In this document: in pieces, positions 53,001-63,560 of the stretch
How positions within the stretch are numbered: position 1 is the stretch's first letter
How the letters are laid out: each line of letters opens with the position of its first letter
Source: Cinclus cinclus
Taxonomy: Eukaryota; Chordata; Aves; Passeriformes; Cinclidae
Length of the DNA: 64,000 bases
Reading direction: 5' to 3'
Assembly (NCBI RefSeq): GCF_963662255.1
Contig: NC_085047.1
Location: forward strand, 93,379,619-93,443,618
Program-made: the position numbers and the translations under genes
The notes under the pieces: model-generated
Told to the model about the DNA's origin: nothing
Database searches by the model: none
The model's input: only the letters and a program-made list of their open reading frames with translations

Positions 53001-56000
53001 CCTCCAAACTCCCAAACGCTTCCTCAAAACCTTAGCTTGTCTACAAAGCAACCAATAAACCTCTGACTGCACACACTGAGGAACTATCGCAGGGTAAACA
53101 CATAAATATTAACTGCAAAACAACAGAATAATTAATCAGAAAAACAGAAGGAGCTTCTGTAACTTGCATCGTACCTGTGAAGCTGCCTAGGTAAGAAAGA
53201 GCCTAAAGCTAAAGTCAGCAATCACTGAATCAACTTCATACACTGTCCATTAGTCTGATCTAAACAAACAAGCAAGCAGACAGACAGGGGAAAAAGACAC
53301 CAGACATGGGGTCTGATCAGCTTTCCTTGGCTATTAGTGAGAAGTAAGGGGATGACTGATGATCTCTTGGGAAGGCAGACACAACACCTTTATCATTTGC
53401 TGTCCCTGAAGCTGCTGGGTAGACAGGACCACAGTATGGTGCTCAGTATCTTGCATATTTATCTTTTTCCTCTTTTCTCTGCTTCCAGAATATATTAAGA
53501 AAAGTACTTTCCATGGCAAAATACACATGATTCTTCAAATTAAACATCACTGAGTCTCTAAAATGATGAGGACAAATTTTCTTTGTAAATTGTTAGTGGC
53601 TTTACATAACTTTTGCCACATTAACCTCACGAAGTTCAATGAGTGCAAGGTGCTGCCCCTGGATTTGGCCAAATCTAGATATGAATACAGACTGGGAGAA
53701 GTCACTGGGGGCAGCCTTGAGGTGAAGAGCTAATAAAGAAAGAAGAACTAAGTTAAGCTTTTTGCTCTTCAGAACTCTTCTGTATTTCACTATCACACAA
53801 AAACTGTCCTAAAACACAGTTCTGCAGATTTTCATCTTAGGAAAAGCTTGATGTAATACCCTTTCCAAAAACAAACAAACAAACAAACACAAACTCCTAA
53901 CATAAAAAAAAAACCAACAAAGAATCCCCAACAAATACCAAAGATGCTGGGTACTGCCCTAATATCACCCACAGCTCCTAAGCATCTTCTAGAGCTGTTT
54001 GTAACAGATACCTGACAGGTGCCATCTGCTTGAAAGTCTGCTCTAGGCTGGTCACTGCCCAGACTGGGGGAGGACACTTGACAACTAGGACCTGAAACAC
54101 CACTCCCATCCCCAACTCTGCAGAAAAATAAAATTTGGTTCTATGCTGCATTTTATTCAAAGACTGGCTTTTAACAAATGATCAAAAGCCACCAAACAAT
54201 AGCTTTAAATAATCATAGAAAGCTCTAAACACAGCAGCTTTCCCCATTCAGGATGAATGGCCGTTTCTATCATTGATTTCTAGAGGAGGGAAAGGAACAA
54301 GAGATAAGGTGCAGCCTTGTCAAATTTTACAGGGAAACAAGGAAATGTGAAGCAAAGTCAGCAAGTGTATAACCAGGAGCTACAGAAATAGTAGATAAGC
54401 ATGAATGACAGCACAAACAGGAGGCAGCAGGACTGCAGCTCTTCACATGGGTCTTAGGCAGAGCTGGTACCACCTTAGTAATCAGAGATGTGGTTTGGAC
54501 ATCAGAAAATGCCAATCACTGGGACCTCCTGCTAGAGAAGAACACAGGACAAAAGCAAGACTGCTGTCACCTGATTAACTATATGGCTCCTCACTGGAGA
54601 GAGCATTATTCAAATTCTGCTCATTATCTGTACACACTTGGTACGACTGAGGCAACTCCAAATCCATTAAAATGTACCACTGCACAAGTCTGTTTATGCA
54701 AATTCAGACAAAGCCACATTAAGGGGGCAGTTTCATAGCAAACCTACAGACTTATCTTCAAAGATGGGAAAAAGTTTCTAATCTGAGGATGAAAGAGTTT
54801 CAGTTTTGTTTGTCCAAACACTGCAGATAATTATAATTAATGTGAATCAAATGTTAGACCTGCTGATGCTTAGAACCTGTCATGTAATACAACACATCAA
54901 AAAAGACAAAGATAGAACACAATGTAGGTCTAGAACTGAAGTAGTAATCTCAGAAAGTTAATTGTTACCAATTGGGGTAACAATTGTAACCTTATGTGAG
55001 GTTTTTATTGGAAACTGGGAAAATAAGATAGGGAGTGAAATTATCCTGGAAAGGAATGAAAAGCAAACCCAAACAGTGAAAAAAAAATGTTGAGCATAAA
55101 ATTAAACTAATTATCTACTCCAAGAGTGGCTGTATTTGCCAATGTTTAAATCATCTTTCTCGCAAATTAATACCAAATTTTCAGAAGTCAAAGGTTTCAG
55201 GCAGCCTCTTTCAGTCCCATGAACAGAACTGGAAATAATAGCTTCTTCTAGAGAAGCTCACTGAGCCCATTATCAACTAGTGTGTCTCTCAACAAGCACC
55301 TCAGGTGCAAATCACAGAGACAACACACTGGCATGAAGCTGTCTGGATGCAATTAGAGAACAAAAAGAGATAAATTTACTAAAATTAGGATTAGCATATT
55401 AAAATGCCCCCCCCCCCCCCCCCCCAAAAAAAACATTAAGAAGACAAAAGCATCATTTTCACCTAACAGGCTGTTTAAAGCTTTAGATTCTGTACAATCT
55501 GTAAACACTGGATAGACAATACATATTTTCCAGCTACAATTTGATTAAATAACAGTGAAGAAAATGAAAGAAAAATAAAGACCTTAAAGAGAGAGGTTAA
55601 ATTCTATTCAAATCAAGTCTTCATTCACAGACACTGAATAAGTTTATTTAGACACCAGAAGTGAACCTGGTAGGCTGCTTCTGAGTATTAACAGCAGCAA
55701 GAAGAGCAATCCATTATCCAAGAGAACCAGGGGTGTCACAAATTCATAGGAAGGGACTGTTCTTAATGTGCAGTCTTCACTTGCTACCTATTCTACTTTC
55801 AAGGCAGTAAAACTCTGAGTGACTTATTGAGGTAAACATTTAGAAAAAAAATGCCATATTGACCATATTCTTGTTTTGGGTTTTTTCATAATGACAACAA
55901 AGTGTTTTCCATAGCTGCTACTTAGACACCAGACTCTCACTTAGGTATCAGATGTTCTGCTTCATTAAGAGCTGGGTGGTCACACACTACAAGCATTGGA

Positions 56001-59000
56001 GCCACAACAGCCTCTTTAACAATGAACCCAAAAGCACTACACAAATGGGATCACCTCTCTTAGGCAGAGCAGAGCCTCTTGCATCTTGCGAGAGAGCCCC
56101 AAAGGAGAGGAAGCTGATGTCTGACTCTGTTTCTGAGATTTCTCATACAGACATGACAACAGCACTGAAGGTCAACCTTATCTAGCCTTGTAAAGATACC
56201 ACAGCTACCAACCCAATCATTTTATGACTGCATTTAGATATACACAGTTGTAGTCTGTTTTGATCTCAAACACATTACCAGTGTGTATTATGACAATCCT
56301 CCCCAAAACCATAATGATAACCAAATGTTTTGACCTCCTATTTTCAGAGTTCATAGAAGTGATCTTGACCCACTATACTTCCTGTGAACTGAAATGATAA
56401 ATAGAATCCATCTAGTATTTTTCAAACAGACAGCAATCAACCAAACTTGTGACTTTAAAAGCCACAGAATGAGGATGACAATGTAATTTCCCTCAGGAAG
56501 GAACACATTTAAAATGTCCCTAGAAAAAAATAATGTGTTTTTTATTTTTTAAATGTTAAAACCAGTAAATAAAGTGACAAGCTTTTATCACATTGGTAGC
56601 CCCCACATTCAACCCTTAAGGCACAGGTGATAGGTGAATTATATCCAGAAAGTTAGAGTACTTCCAGTCAGCTGTGGACACATGAGAAGACAGGACAGGT
56701 CTCAGCCTAAATATCTGCTTTGCTCCCCTAAATATCTGGGGAAGAAAAAAATAATAAAAAAGTGGATCCTAAAACCTTCAAATACAAACCCCAGGGATGT
56801 GTGCCTTCACTCAAACTCAAGAAAGATTCAACATCAAAGAAATTTGATCCCAGTTTCAAATCACAGCAGTATGGCAAGCATTCGGGAAGATAAAATTGGC
56901 CAGATCTAACTGGAGTACATCTCTTTCTGACATATCAGACGGCAGCAAGGACAGCAGCACTCCCTGCAGCAATGCTAAAAATCTTTGGCTACTTCTCACA
57001 TTTTGAGGAGGTGATAAAATTTATGCTGGAATCACAAGGAAGGGGCCATAGTATGGGGTGAATACACCTCCCAGCTTTTATTCACTGTGCAACACACAGC
57101 AAAGGAGAAGCAGTTTTTTGCCAAGAAAGCTGGACATGGGAAACAGGTCTATAAGCAGGTTTTGGCCGTGGCATTGCATGACAGAACAAGAAAGAGTTTA
57201 AACATATAAATTCTTTGAGTCAGCACAAACAAATTGAACTTTATCTCTCTCTAAGTACTCAAGAAAAAAACCCTGAAATTTCTCATGTGATTCCTAGTCA
57301 GGCTGATGTCTAAAGGAGGCTTTGGAAGAAACATCACAAAGTTTATGTCTTCCTTCATCCTCTCTGCTGGTGTAATAGTGACCTGGCAGCCAAGTCACTT
57401 GTGAGACATCTTTTTGATTGCTGAAGGAATCTCTGTTAATTCCCTGACTTTCCTGGTGACAACTCTGCACTTCTTCCAGCAGCTGATCCAAAAGCAAGGT
57501 TAGTGTCAGCATAACACTGAAGTAGTGTTTAACAGCTATCCTTAGCTAACACAGCTAAAAGGTATGAGCATCCTCCCAACATTGCATCAATGGTTTTGCA
57601 TCTCTTCTCCATGTAATAAATTACAGGGGGCCAAAAATCTTAAGATTATTCCTGGGCCTTCTATAAGAGATTTGGCACTGTTTCAGAGTGCTCAAGTAAC
57701 TTAGCAGGGCCTCAGCTACATGATTCACTTCCATGATTTTTTCAAATGGTCAAAACATATGGTCAAAATTCAATAAAACTAGATAAAATATGTGCCAGAA
57801 ACCCCAATCTTCATTGAGTTTCTTCTTTAAAGGTAACTGGCCTCAACACACAGTCCAGCCTCAGGAGACTTTTCTTCCCAATTACTCTCATTTCAAACTC
57901 AAAAGAATCATCTTTTTCGAAATGCAACCCAAAACCTGAACTCTGCAATTAACTGTAAGACTTCTAGTAATTCTGACAATCTTTTCCAGTCCACACAAAC
58001 CCAGAGATCCAACCAGCTAAGAGGAAGGTATTAGTTCTAAATCCATGCCTTGTTCAAGGGTGGTTTTTTTTGGTGGGTAATGTAAAATTACATCACCTCT
58101 TTGGCACCACAAGAAATTAATGACCTCATTCTACTTCTCTGATAAAACCCTGGAGATCAAGGAGTATATAGACTGTTGACTTTACAAACTGTCTGATAAC
58201 CAGCTTACAAGAAGGCTACTCAATAGTATCTGGCTCTTTTCTGGCCTATAGAGAAGAAAATCTCTGTACACTTACGAACAATCCCTGTGAGAAGGGAATA
58301 CAGCACAATAGATTTATTCTCTCTTCTTTTAACATACAACCAGCTGGGTTCATACAGCTCATTTAGCTCTGTGATCACTTGCCTACCAGGACAGGATAAG
58401 CTAACCCAATACAGGTATTCAGTAAGTCTATTCAACCTGATCTGAGCCAGGCCACTAACATAGCAAATATAAAAAAGCAGCTGAAAACTCTACTCTGGAA
58501 ATGCATGAAGTGTGCACACATCCACAGCAAAAATTCACACAGAGAACACCTGCAATAAAAATAAAATGCAAAGCTAAGTTTTATCTTGCCTGTATTTGTG
58601 AAACATTTACAGTAGGAGCACATTAGCTAACAAAACAGGAAAATGCAGCACAAACCTGGGATAGCAGTGACAAGACCAAGGAGAGCAGATGTCACCAAGA
58701 CTGGGTATATTCCACTATTCAAAAGACCCCAACTTCTGCAATACGCATTTTTTTTTTTTCTTCACAGGAAAGCAAAAATCAGACATCAACCATATTGAAC
58801 CAGTTAGCTGGTCAATTTTTGACTAATACCAGGTCGCTGTGGAAGGGGCCATAATGCATTGGACAGAATCCCTGAACAAAAAGGAAAAATTACTATTTAC
58901 ACTACTGGCTAGTCACAGCCCCTAGACACCCTGCTTTTGTTATCCTGCTCAGGTAGTGAGGACACAGAGCCAGGTGCTGAAGCGTCATCTTTCCAGATCC

Positions 59001-62000
59001 CAAGCTGTCACATGCAGCTCTCACATCCACTTACAGGGAATGAAGTCAAGAAACAAAAAACATGGAGAAAGTGGCACTATGGGTGTCCCCAGCACAGAAT
59101 GTTACATCAAAAGGATTCCTGGGATGGACTGCATCTGAGGTTACATGGAATTGCCCTGGCAATGCTGCAAGATGGATGTTCATTTTCATAACCCTCCTTC
59201 TGCAATCCTGCTCAATCATTCTCACATAACATTCTCTGCATCCTTCAAGTGACAGACATTTGCCAAAGACCTGAAACACTCCAGTCCGACTTCTAACTCT
59301 TCACCAGTCATGCTGGCAAAGATCTGCAACAGCAGTTCTAAGGAGCCAGAAGAGCCCAAGCATTCAGAGGGGGCAAGAAAAGAGCATTTCCTTCCTTTGA
59401 GGTGATCCCCTGTGAGGTGAAGGCAGTAGAGAAAGCAGTGGCAGCTAAGATGATAAAATGTCAGACTCCAGGCAGTACAAAATGGCAGCTGAACCCTGGC
59501 GAAATGCCAAGCTGTTCAAACAGGGAGTTGAGTACACAGGGCCATAATTACAATTAGCATAATAAGAGAGTGGTACAACAGCTACCTAGTTACTCTGAAG
59601 GGTCATGGAGAAATCATAACAAAGCAAAGTTTTAAGGAGAGACACAAAAGAAAACAATGACATAGCTGCCCGTGGGTTTTACCCGGAGGTTCTTCCATGC
59701 GTGAAGTGTGGCCTGGGAGAAAGTACAAAGAGTATTTGAGAGATCAGGCTCTGAATCAAGAGCAGCCGGCCGTGCCTGCAGAACTCAAACCGCTCCCCAA
59801 CACAGAAAGGATCATATGAAAAGTGTGACACCAAAGACAAAGGACCTTACAAGAAAAATAGGCTGTAAATTTCAATAAAACCTGGGCTCAGTAGAGTCAG
59901 TCAAGATTTTTTCCTTTCTAACCAGAAAATGTTTTCTCTTTCCCTCTGTCCTGGTTTGAGAATGAAGCAGAAGAGATAAAAATATGAGAAAATTTAATAA
60001 GTAAAGTCTGATCACTCAGATATTTGCATTTTTTCATTTTGAATGTCATGTAAACAATATTTACAGATCCACTGCATTATGCAATTAGCTCAGCTGTCTG
60101 TGTGAAATTAATCAAGAGTCTTAATAAAAGTATTAAATACTGAGTCACAGACTTAAAGATATACAGATATGAAAATCTGTAGATTGACTGTACTGTGTGC
60201 AGCTGAAGAACTCAGAGCAGAAGTTTAAAATCAAAAGTTGTCTTTGCATGTAGAAAGATCAGAGTTTTCACTAAAATCTGAATTCCACAGAAGACAGTGA
60301 GAATCTGTGTATAAAAAAAAATAGTAAAGAATCCCACTCTTTCTTAGCAGGCACAGTCTAGTCCTTCATTAACAGAAGTTTATTGTTAACCCTATTTTCT
60401 CCTCCCTTTTCCTCTGTGCTGCTTCTCTTTCTCCTATTAATGTTTTCCATTACCAGACATCAAGAACTCCCATGTACACAAACAATACTTTTCCCAAGGC
60501 AAGGTCAACTCCTTACCATACAAGATGACCATATGCTCTATTTCAAGTGGAACACACCAAGACACCCCAGGTTAAATGCTAATATTGCCATTAGGCTTCT
60601 CCACTGCATTTGCTAGCATATGACATCAGACAGAACACCAACTGAAGAGGTGCTTTTTAGATTGAAGAGGCAAATAGTTGCACTAGTAAAAACTCTACCC
60701 ATCTCTGCCTTGCTTTCAAATATTATTTTTGTCTGAAATCCATAAAGCTATGGGTTTCTCCTACCTTTGGGGAATTGGGGGAAAAAAACAGTCAACAAAA
60801 CACAACCCTGTTTAACTGCTTTCCTTCTAAGCACCTCTGTCTCCAGAGACAGGAATGAAACCCACCTTCAGAATGCAATTAACTTACAACTTCCAACCAT
60901 GGGCATCCCCACAAGGAAGAACATGTTCTTGTTATCAGACACCAAAATATTTCTGCTGTCATAAATCCTTCCTGACAGCAGTATCTGACAAACCTAATCA
61001 CAGCTTTGCTATGTACACCAACAGACTTTGACACACACTGGTGTGAGCTATGTGCAGAAGCATATACCTAAGGCACACATCTTAATTCTCATTTGCAGTG
61101 CTCATTGCAAACCATCATAACACCTAACTGAAACTAATTTATCCTAAGAAAGTTCATCAATCAGTAACAGATTTCAGAACAAAAATTCAGAGTAGCACAT
61201 ACACACTGATTTTCCCAATTAGGAGGACAGCTACTTATTAAACTTCCCATCTTCTTAATTAAATCCTGTATTTTATATCATTTTGGAACATCTATTTATT
61301 CCCAAGAACAGATGTGTATCTCAAGCAACATACTGATGAAGAAAAAGGAGAATTATAATCTCTCTTGCCTTGTAATTTTGCATAGGTGTCTATATACAGA
61401 GTAGTGAGAGGAAAACAGACACACTACTATTAATACTGTTAGGGCTCAAGAAGCAAGAGAACACACTCCATTTGCCTTTCAACTGCAGACTGCAAAATGC
61501 TGACTTGTTTTATTTGTAGTTCTGGATCTTGCTACTGTACACTGATAAATACATTACAACAACAGAACACATCAGCAAGAAGCAGAAAGAAAGATCTTTG
61601 CTTTTTAAAAATCGTACTTTCACAGCCATGAAAAGAAATTCACAACTGGTTGTCTGATTTTTATTATTCAACTGCTTGTAATGAAAGGAAAAAGCCTGGA
61701 GTTTTTGTTATCTCCAGCTCATCCACACAGTAACTCAACAAAAAAAATAACACTAACTGATGATGAGACTGAAATATTAGAACTAGTGAGCCTGACTAGC
61801 TCATTTCAACAAAACATAAGTCACTTACAGAACTGGATGAACAATCAGCTCTGGACTGTATGATTTGATTACTGTTGCTGCATCTTTGGTACAAAACACA
61901 TGGGACAAATCTGCACCCTAAAAAAGAAAATTTGCACAGTATTATCAAATTTATACTTAATAATAACTTTACCATTCCTAAGATTACTCAATTAATAATT

Positions 62001-63560
62001 CAACTGAATTCTTCTCAATAATTTAAATGAATTTTATTATGTTTCTTCTATTTCAGCATAGACTAGTATTAAATGTTCTGTTCATTTTGTATCTAACATT
62101 CAGTATAACTTTTTTCTGTTTTTCACTAACAGAATGACTGAAAACATAAATCTCAAGTTTTTTATTCACTTGAGAAATGTTTCTTATCAGCAGATGAGCA
62201 GACTATAATGTCTCATATACAAAAGAACACAGATGAACATGAGAAAAACTACATAAGAGAGCCATGTACTGCAACTTACTTGCAAAAATAGCTATGGCAG
62301 CCCATTAATACATTTCTAGTCCTACCATTTTTACTCAGTGGGCCAAATTCATACAAGAAGAAAAAAGCTAGCACAGTTTCAGCAACACACCCTATGTTAA
62401 ATAAACATTAAAGGTGAAGAGTTGAGTCTCAAGCTTCTGCTACCAACTCAGAAAACCAGAATACACATAAAATTATGTAAGCAGGCCAGTAGTCTTGTAT
62501 TAGTCATGCATACTGAAATTTCCCAGCATTAAGGAAGTGTCTTCTTTGCTTTACTATCATACATTTAACATTTCAAGCTACTCTGACTGTTTATGTTCAC
62601 ATAGAACAGCCTGAAATCAAGTGACTTCAATAAGGAACCTCCTAGTATTGTCACTGGATTTGCACATAGTGGACAGAAAGCTGAGTGGCCTTGGAATCTT
62701 ATAATAACATGCTTAAATAACATCATTTCAGTTTTAAATCTTTGAGGGTCTGCATCCTGAGGGAAGAGGTGCTAGGAATATCTGGGATGGTTACCTACAT
62801 ATTGAGAAAAGTCTTCAAAAAGAAAAACATACGCAGTGAACTGAAAGTACTGACACACTATATACAGCATTCTGAAAATTAGATGTATTATGTGTGACTT
62901 GTTTACATTTGAACAATCACCCTGTATTTATGTAGTCTGTTTAGCCATTTAGTATGTCATAAAATATGGAAGTTCATGCTTCTAGGAAAAAATAAAAGTT
63001 TAGAAAATACTTCTGCTGAAGATGAGAATGCAAATAAAATGTGCTATTAGAAATTACATGGAATTCCACCCACAATCTTTAAACTTACAGCATGCAAGAA
63101 TTTTACTAGGCTAAAGTTGTATTAAGTCAAGAAAAAAATTCTGAAGAACTCACTATAGCGCAAAAAACGTAACTTTAAACAATAATCTAAGGTTATTTTA
63201 TTGTTCACTTTTGGAGAAAATATTTCACGAAGTCTTGAAATTTCTTATCCAAGTCCCTGAAACTGTCAAATTCTGGACATATTTCTAACTTCACCTTACA
63301 CAGAGAAAGGAAACACATTAAATGAAACACAGTAAATGATACATTTACAAAGCATTTCTACAAATTCTGGACTAAGGATTTTTTCTGCTCAAGAGAACAT
63401 TTTCTAGAGCTCAAAGTTCATGTGCACTACAGAATGCATGCTATTTTAAAAATGACACCTAAGCAACAGAAATGATGAAAAGTTCCTTTTGGACTTGTAT
63501 AGAAGAACACGTACCACTTTGAGAGCTGTGATTGCAGCAAAATATGGTGCTCCAGTGTAT
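22891..63560 (-). CDS. NAXD: NAXD (CARKD), ATP-dependent NAD(P)H-hydrate dehydratase (eight exons, 5' end outside window)
   Basis: Gene-level entry; minus-strand exons in transcript order are 63515-63560, 61829-61917, 49124-49232, 34827-34877, 34641-34745, 34164-34284, 25523-25643 and 22891-23041. The enzyme dehydrates the S-form of hydrated NADH and NADPH using ATP, as part of the NAXE/NAXD repair pair in mitochondria, cytosol and ER. The joined frame gives 263 residues, about three quarters of the roughly 347-residue human protein. The fold is YjeF-C (ribokinase-like). Visible motifs in order: [51 protein letters not shown] (nucleotide-binding lysine strand) and [13 protein letters not shown], whose GxGD aspartate is the catalytic base of this superfamily. 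All introns are GT-AG and phases agree at every junction. The gene ends tail to tail with CARS2, as in human. Confidence 0.95.
23042..25522 (-). other. NAXD: NAXD last intron
   Basis: Canonical GT-AG on the minus strand, about 2.5 kb. No gene or recognisable transposon is seen. Frames at 23606-24408 (minus) are unsupported. Confidence 0.75.
25523..25643 (-). CDS. NAXD: NAXD exon with catalytic GGQGD motif
   Basis: 121 nt. A split valine codon starts the exon, then [20 protein letters not shown], then [19 protein letters not shown] and the first two bases of a glycine codon before GTATGA. GGQGD is the anion-hole and catalytic aspartate signature of the YjeF-C/ribokinase fold, and it is intact. 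This exon was found by translating the minus strand around 25.6 kb. Both splice phases fit its neighbours. Confidence 0.96.
26487..26542. repeat. A/C-only low-complexity tract
   Basis: The segment is made almost wholly of A and C (A runs separated by CC or CCC), with a single T. It is intronic to NAXD, where the transcript sense strand would be T/G-only. Confidence 0.85.
26830..26849. repeat. Poly(A) run of 20
   Basis: Uninterrupted A run on + (poly-U in the NAXD pre-mRNA). No retroposon body is recognised upstream, so it is listed as a simple repeat. Confidence 0.9.
33548..33582. repeat. Inverted repeat, 14-base arms with 7-base loop
   Basis: The left arm TTTTACACTGATCA at 33548-33561 pairs with the right arm TGATCAGTATAAAA at 33569-33582, 13 of 14 positions matching. 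The loop is CAGTAAA. It lies in an NAXD intron about 580 bases from an exon. Confidence 0.9.
34164..34284 (-). CDS. NAXD: NAXD exon ([12 protein letters not shown] ... [10 protein letters not shown])
   Basis: 121 nt, 40 codons plus one base. It encodes [20 protein letters not shown], then [36 protein letters not shown] is the strand-lysine segment that contacts the nucleotide in YjeF-C kinase-like proteins. The donor is G|GTAAGT, with the extra G completing the valine codon of the next exon. Confidence 0.96.
34641..34745 (-). CDS. NAXD: NAXD exon ([10 protein letters not shown] ... RLYEAM)
   Basis: Exactly 35 codons, phase 0 both ends. It encodes [20 protein letters not shown], then [22 protein letters not shown] (shared with the preceding exon) and LTPNxxEFxRL are conserved NAXD/YjeF-C blocks; the N-x-x-E motif relates to magnesium and phosphate handling in ribokinase-like folds. 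The donor is GTGAGC. Human carries histidine where this has tyrosine after PN (from memory). Confidence 0.96.
34827..34877 (-). CDS. NAXD: NAXD small exon ([17 protein letters not shown])
   Basis: A 51-nt, 17-codon exon in phase 0, between TTTTTTGCAG and GTAAGT. It encodes [17 protein letters not shown], the strand leading into the DADGLWL motif. It is only 81 bases from the next exon and 218 bases from the edge of an LTR insertion. Confidence 0.95.
35096..36122 (+). mobile_element. Endogenous-retrovirus LTR (solo, songbird type)
   Basis: A roughly 1 kb block starts TGTGTATTGGG and ends CCCACCACA, fitting the TG...CA ends of an LTR. Recognisable stretches in order: a CAACAGAGCCAATGCCAGGC region, an ATTTAAAA TATA-like element near 35264, a run of about 45-base internal repeats, TTATTGCTCATTATCCTACT, and GTCCAGCTGAGGAGGGGAG near the right end. 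I recognise this arrangement from passerine genomes (TguLTR/TguERV-type elements); the subfamily is not assigned. No gag-pol follows, so it is a solo LTR. The polyadenylation hexamer position is degraded (TATAAAAC near 35928). It lies antisense to NAXD. Open frames on both strands within it are incidental. Confidence 0.75.
35549..35712 (+). repeat. About 45-base tandem units inside the LTR
   Basis: Successive units share CACACTGGAGCAGTCTGTTC- or ATGTTGGAGAAGTTTGTGAA-like text followed by GAACTGCAGTCCATGGGAAG-like text. There are three to four copies, increasingly diverged to the right. This internal array creates the long spurious frames in the area. Confidence 0.7.
38518..38546. repeat. (AACC)n / (AAAC)n short tandem repeat
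   Basis: Mixed AACC and AAAC tetranucleotides, about seven copies, intronic to NAXD. Confidence 0.85.
40553..40716. repeat. A/C-rich low-complexity tract
   Basis: About 160 bases strongly dominated by A and C on + (for example CCACCAAAACACACCAACCA), with very few G. The NAXD sense strand would be correspondingly G/T-rich. No unit length is constant. Confidence 0.75.
49124..49232 (-). CDS. NAXD: NAXD exon with GPGLGRD motif
   Basis: 109 nt. One base completes a leucine codon, then [20 protein letters not shown], then [16 protein letters not shown] before GTAATG. GPGLGR(D/N) is a hallmark of YjeF-C proteins. [16 protein letters not shown] is the same as human NAXD from memory. Confidence 0.97.
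50043..50066. repeat. (CCCT)6 microsatellite
   Basis: Six perfect CCCT units on +. The NAXD pre-mRNA strand carries AGGG six times, a G-quadruplex-capable arrangement with one-base loops. Confidence 0.95.
51295..51425 (+). mobile_element. Possible ancient MIR/CORE-like repeat remnant
   Basis: CTTCAAAGCATTTTACAAAC followed by a CACATCAAGAAG-type gap and CAAGGTCAAGGGTCAAG resembles the conserved 'CAAAGCxCTTTACAAACATTA ... CCAAGGTCACACAG' text of ancient amniote SINE-like repeats. It is strongly diverged and the assignment is from memory. Confidence 0.35.
53614..53735 (+). mobile_element. CR1 LINE fragment (3' part of the body)
   Basis: GCCACATTAACCTCACGAAG, then TTCAATGAGTGCAAGGTGCT, then GCCCCTGG and a CAGACTGGGAGAAGTCACTG block, follow the order of the 3' coding region of avian CR1 elements. 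The copy is short, broken and in + orientation, antisense to NAXD. It has no intact reading frame. Confidence 0.8.
53867..53889. repeat. (AAAC)n short tandem repeat
   Basis: About five to six AAAC units, intronic to NAXD. Confidence 0.9.
54960..54985. repeat. Perfect 10-base inverted repeat, 6-base loop
   Basis: AATTGTTACC at 54960-54969 pairs exactly with GGTAACAATT at 54976-54985. The loop AATTGG is between them. It is intronic to NAXD. Confidence 0.9.
55407..55433. repeat. C19 run followed by A8
   Basis: Nineteen C residues in a row followed directly by eight A residues. The NAXD transcript strand has U8 then G19. Confidence 0.9.
61829..61917 (-). CDS. NAXD: NAXD exon ([20 protein letters not shown])
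   Basis: 89 nt, phase 0 start. It encodes [20 protein letters not shown] and then SPELIVHPV plus two bases of a leucine codon before [15 protein letters not shown] and [10 protein letters not shown] are hallmark NAXD text. Confidence 0.97.
61918..63514 (-). other. NAXD: NAXD intron, about 1.6 kb
   Basis: Canonical GT-AG on the minus strand, AT-rich, nothing else recognised. Confidence 0.8.
63515..63560 (-). CDS. NAXD: NAXD small exon ([15 protein letters not shown])
   Basis: A 46-nt exon. One base completes the preceding codon (probably Glu, by analogy with human), then [15 protein letters not shown] before [15 protein letters not shown] is the start of the YjeF-C domain conserved across animals. 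It is the most 5' NAXD exon inside the window. Confidence 0.94.

Larger units (their letters stand above)
49233..61828 (-). other. NAXD: NAXD intron, about 12.6 kb
   Basis: Holds a CCCT tetranucleotide repeat at 50043-50066, a GC-richer patch at 50340-50600, a possible ancient SINE-like remnant at 51295-51425, a CR1 fragment at 53614-53735, an AAAC repeat at 53867-53889, an inverted repeat at 54960-54985, and a C19 run at 55407-55425. No internal exon is recognised. Confidence 0.75.

Noticed and set aside
59947..59962. CTGTCCTGGTTTGAG, resembling the start of another avian LTR family.
   Set aside because: Only about 14 bases agree and the following sequence does not continue the match.
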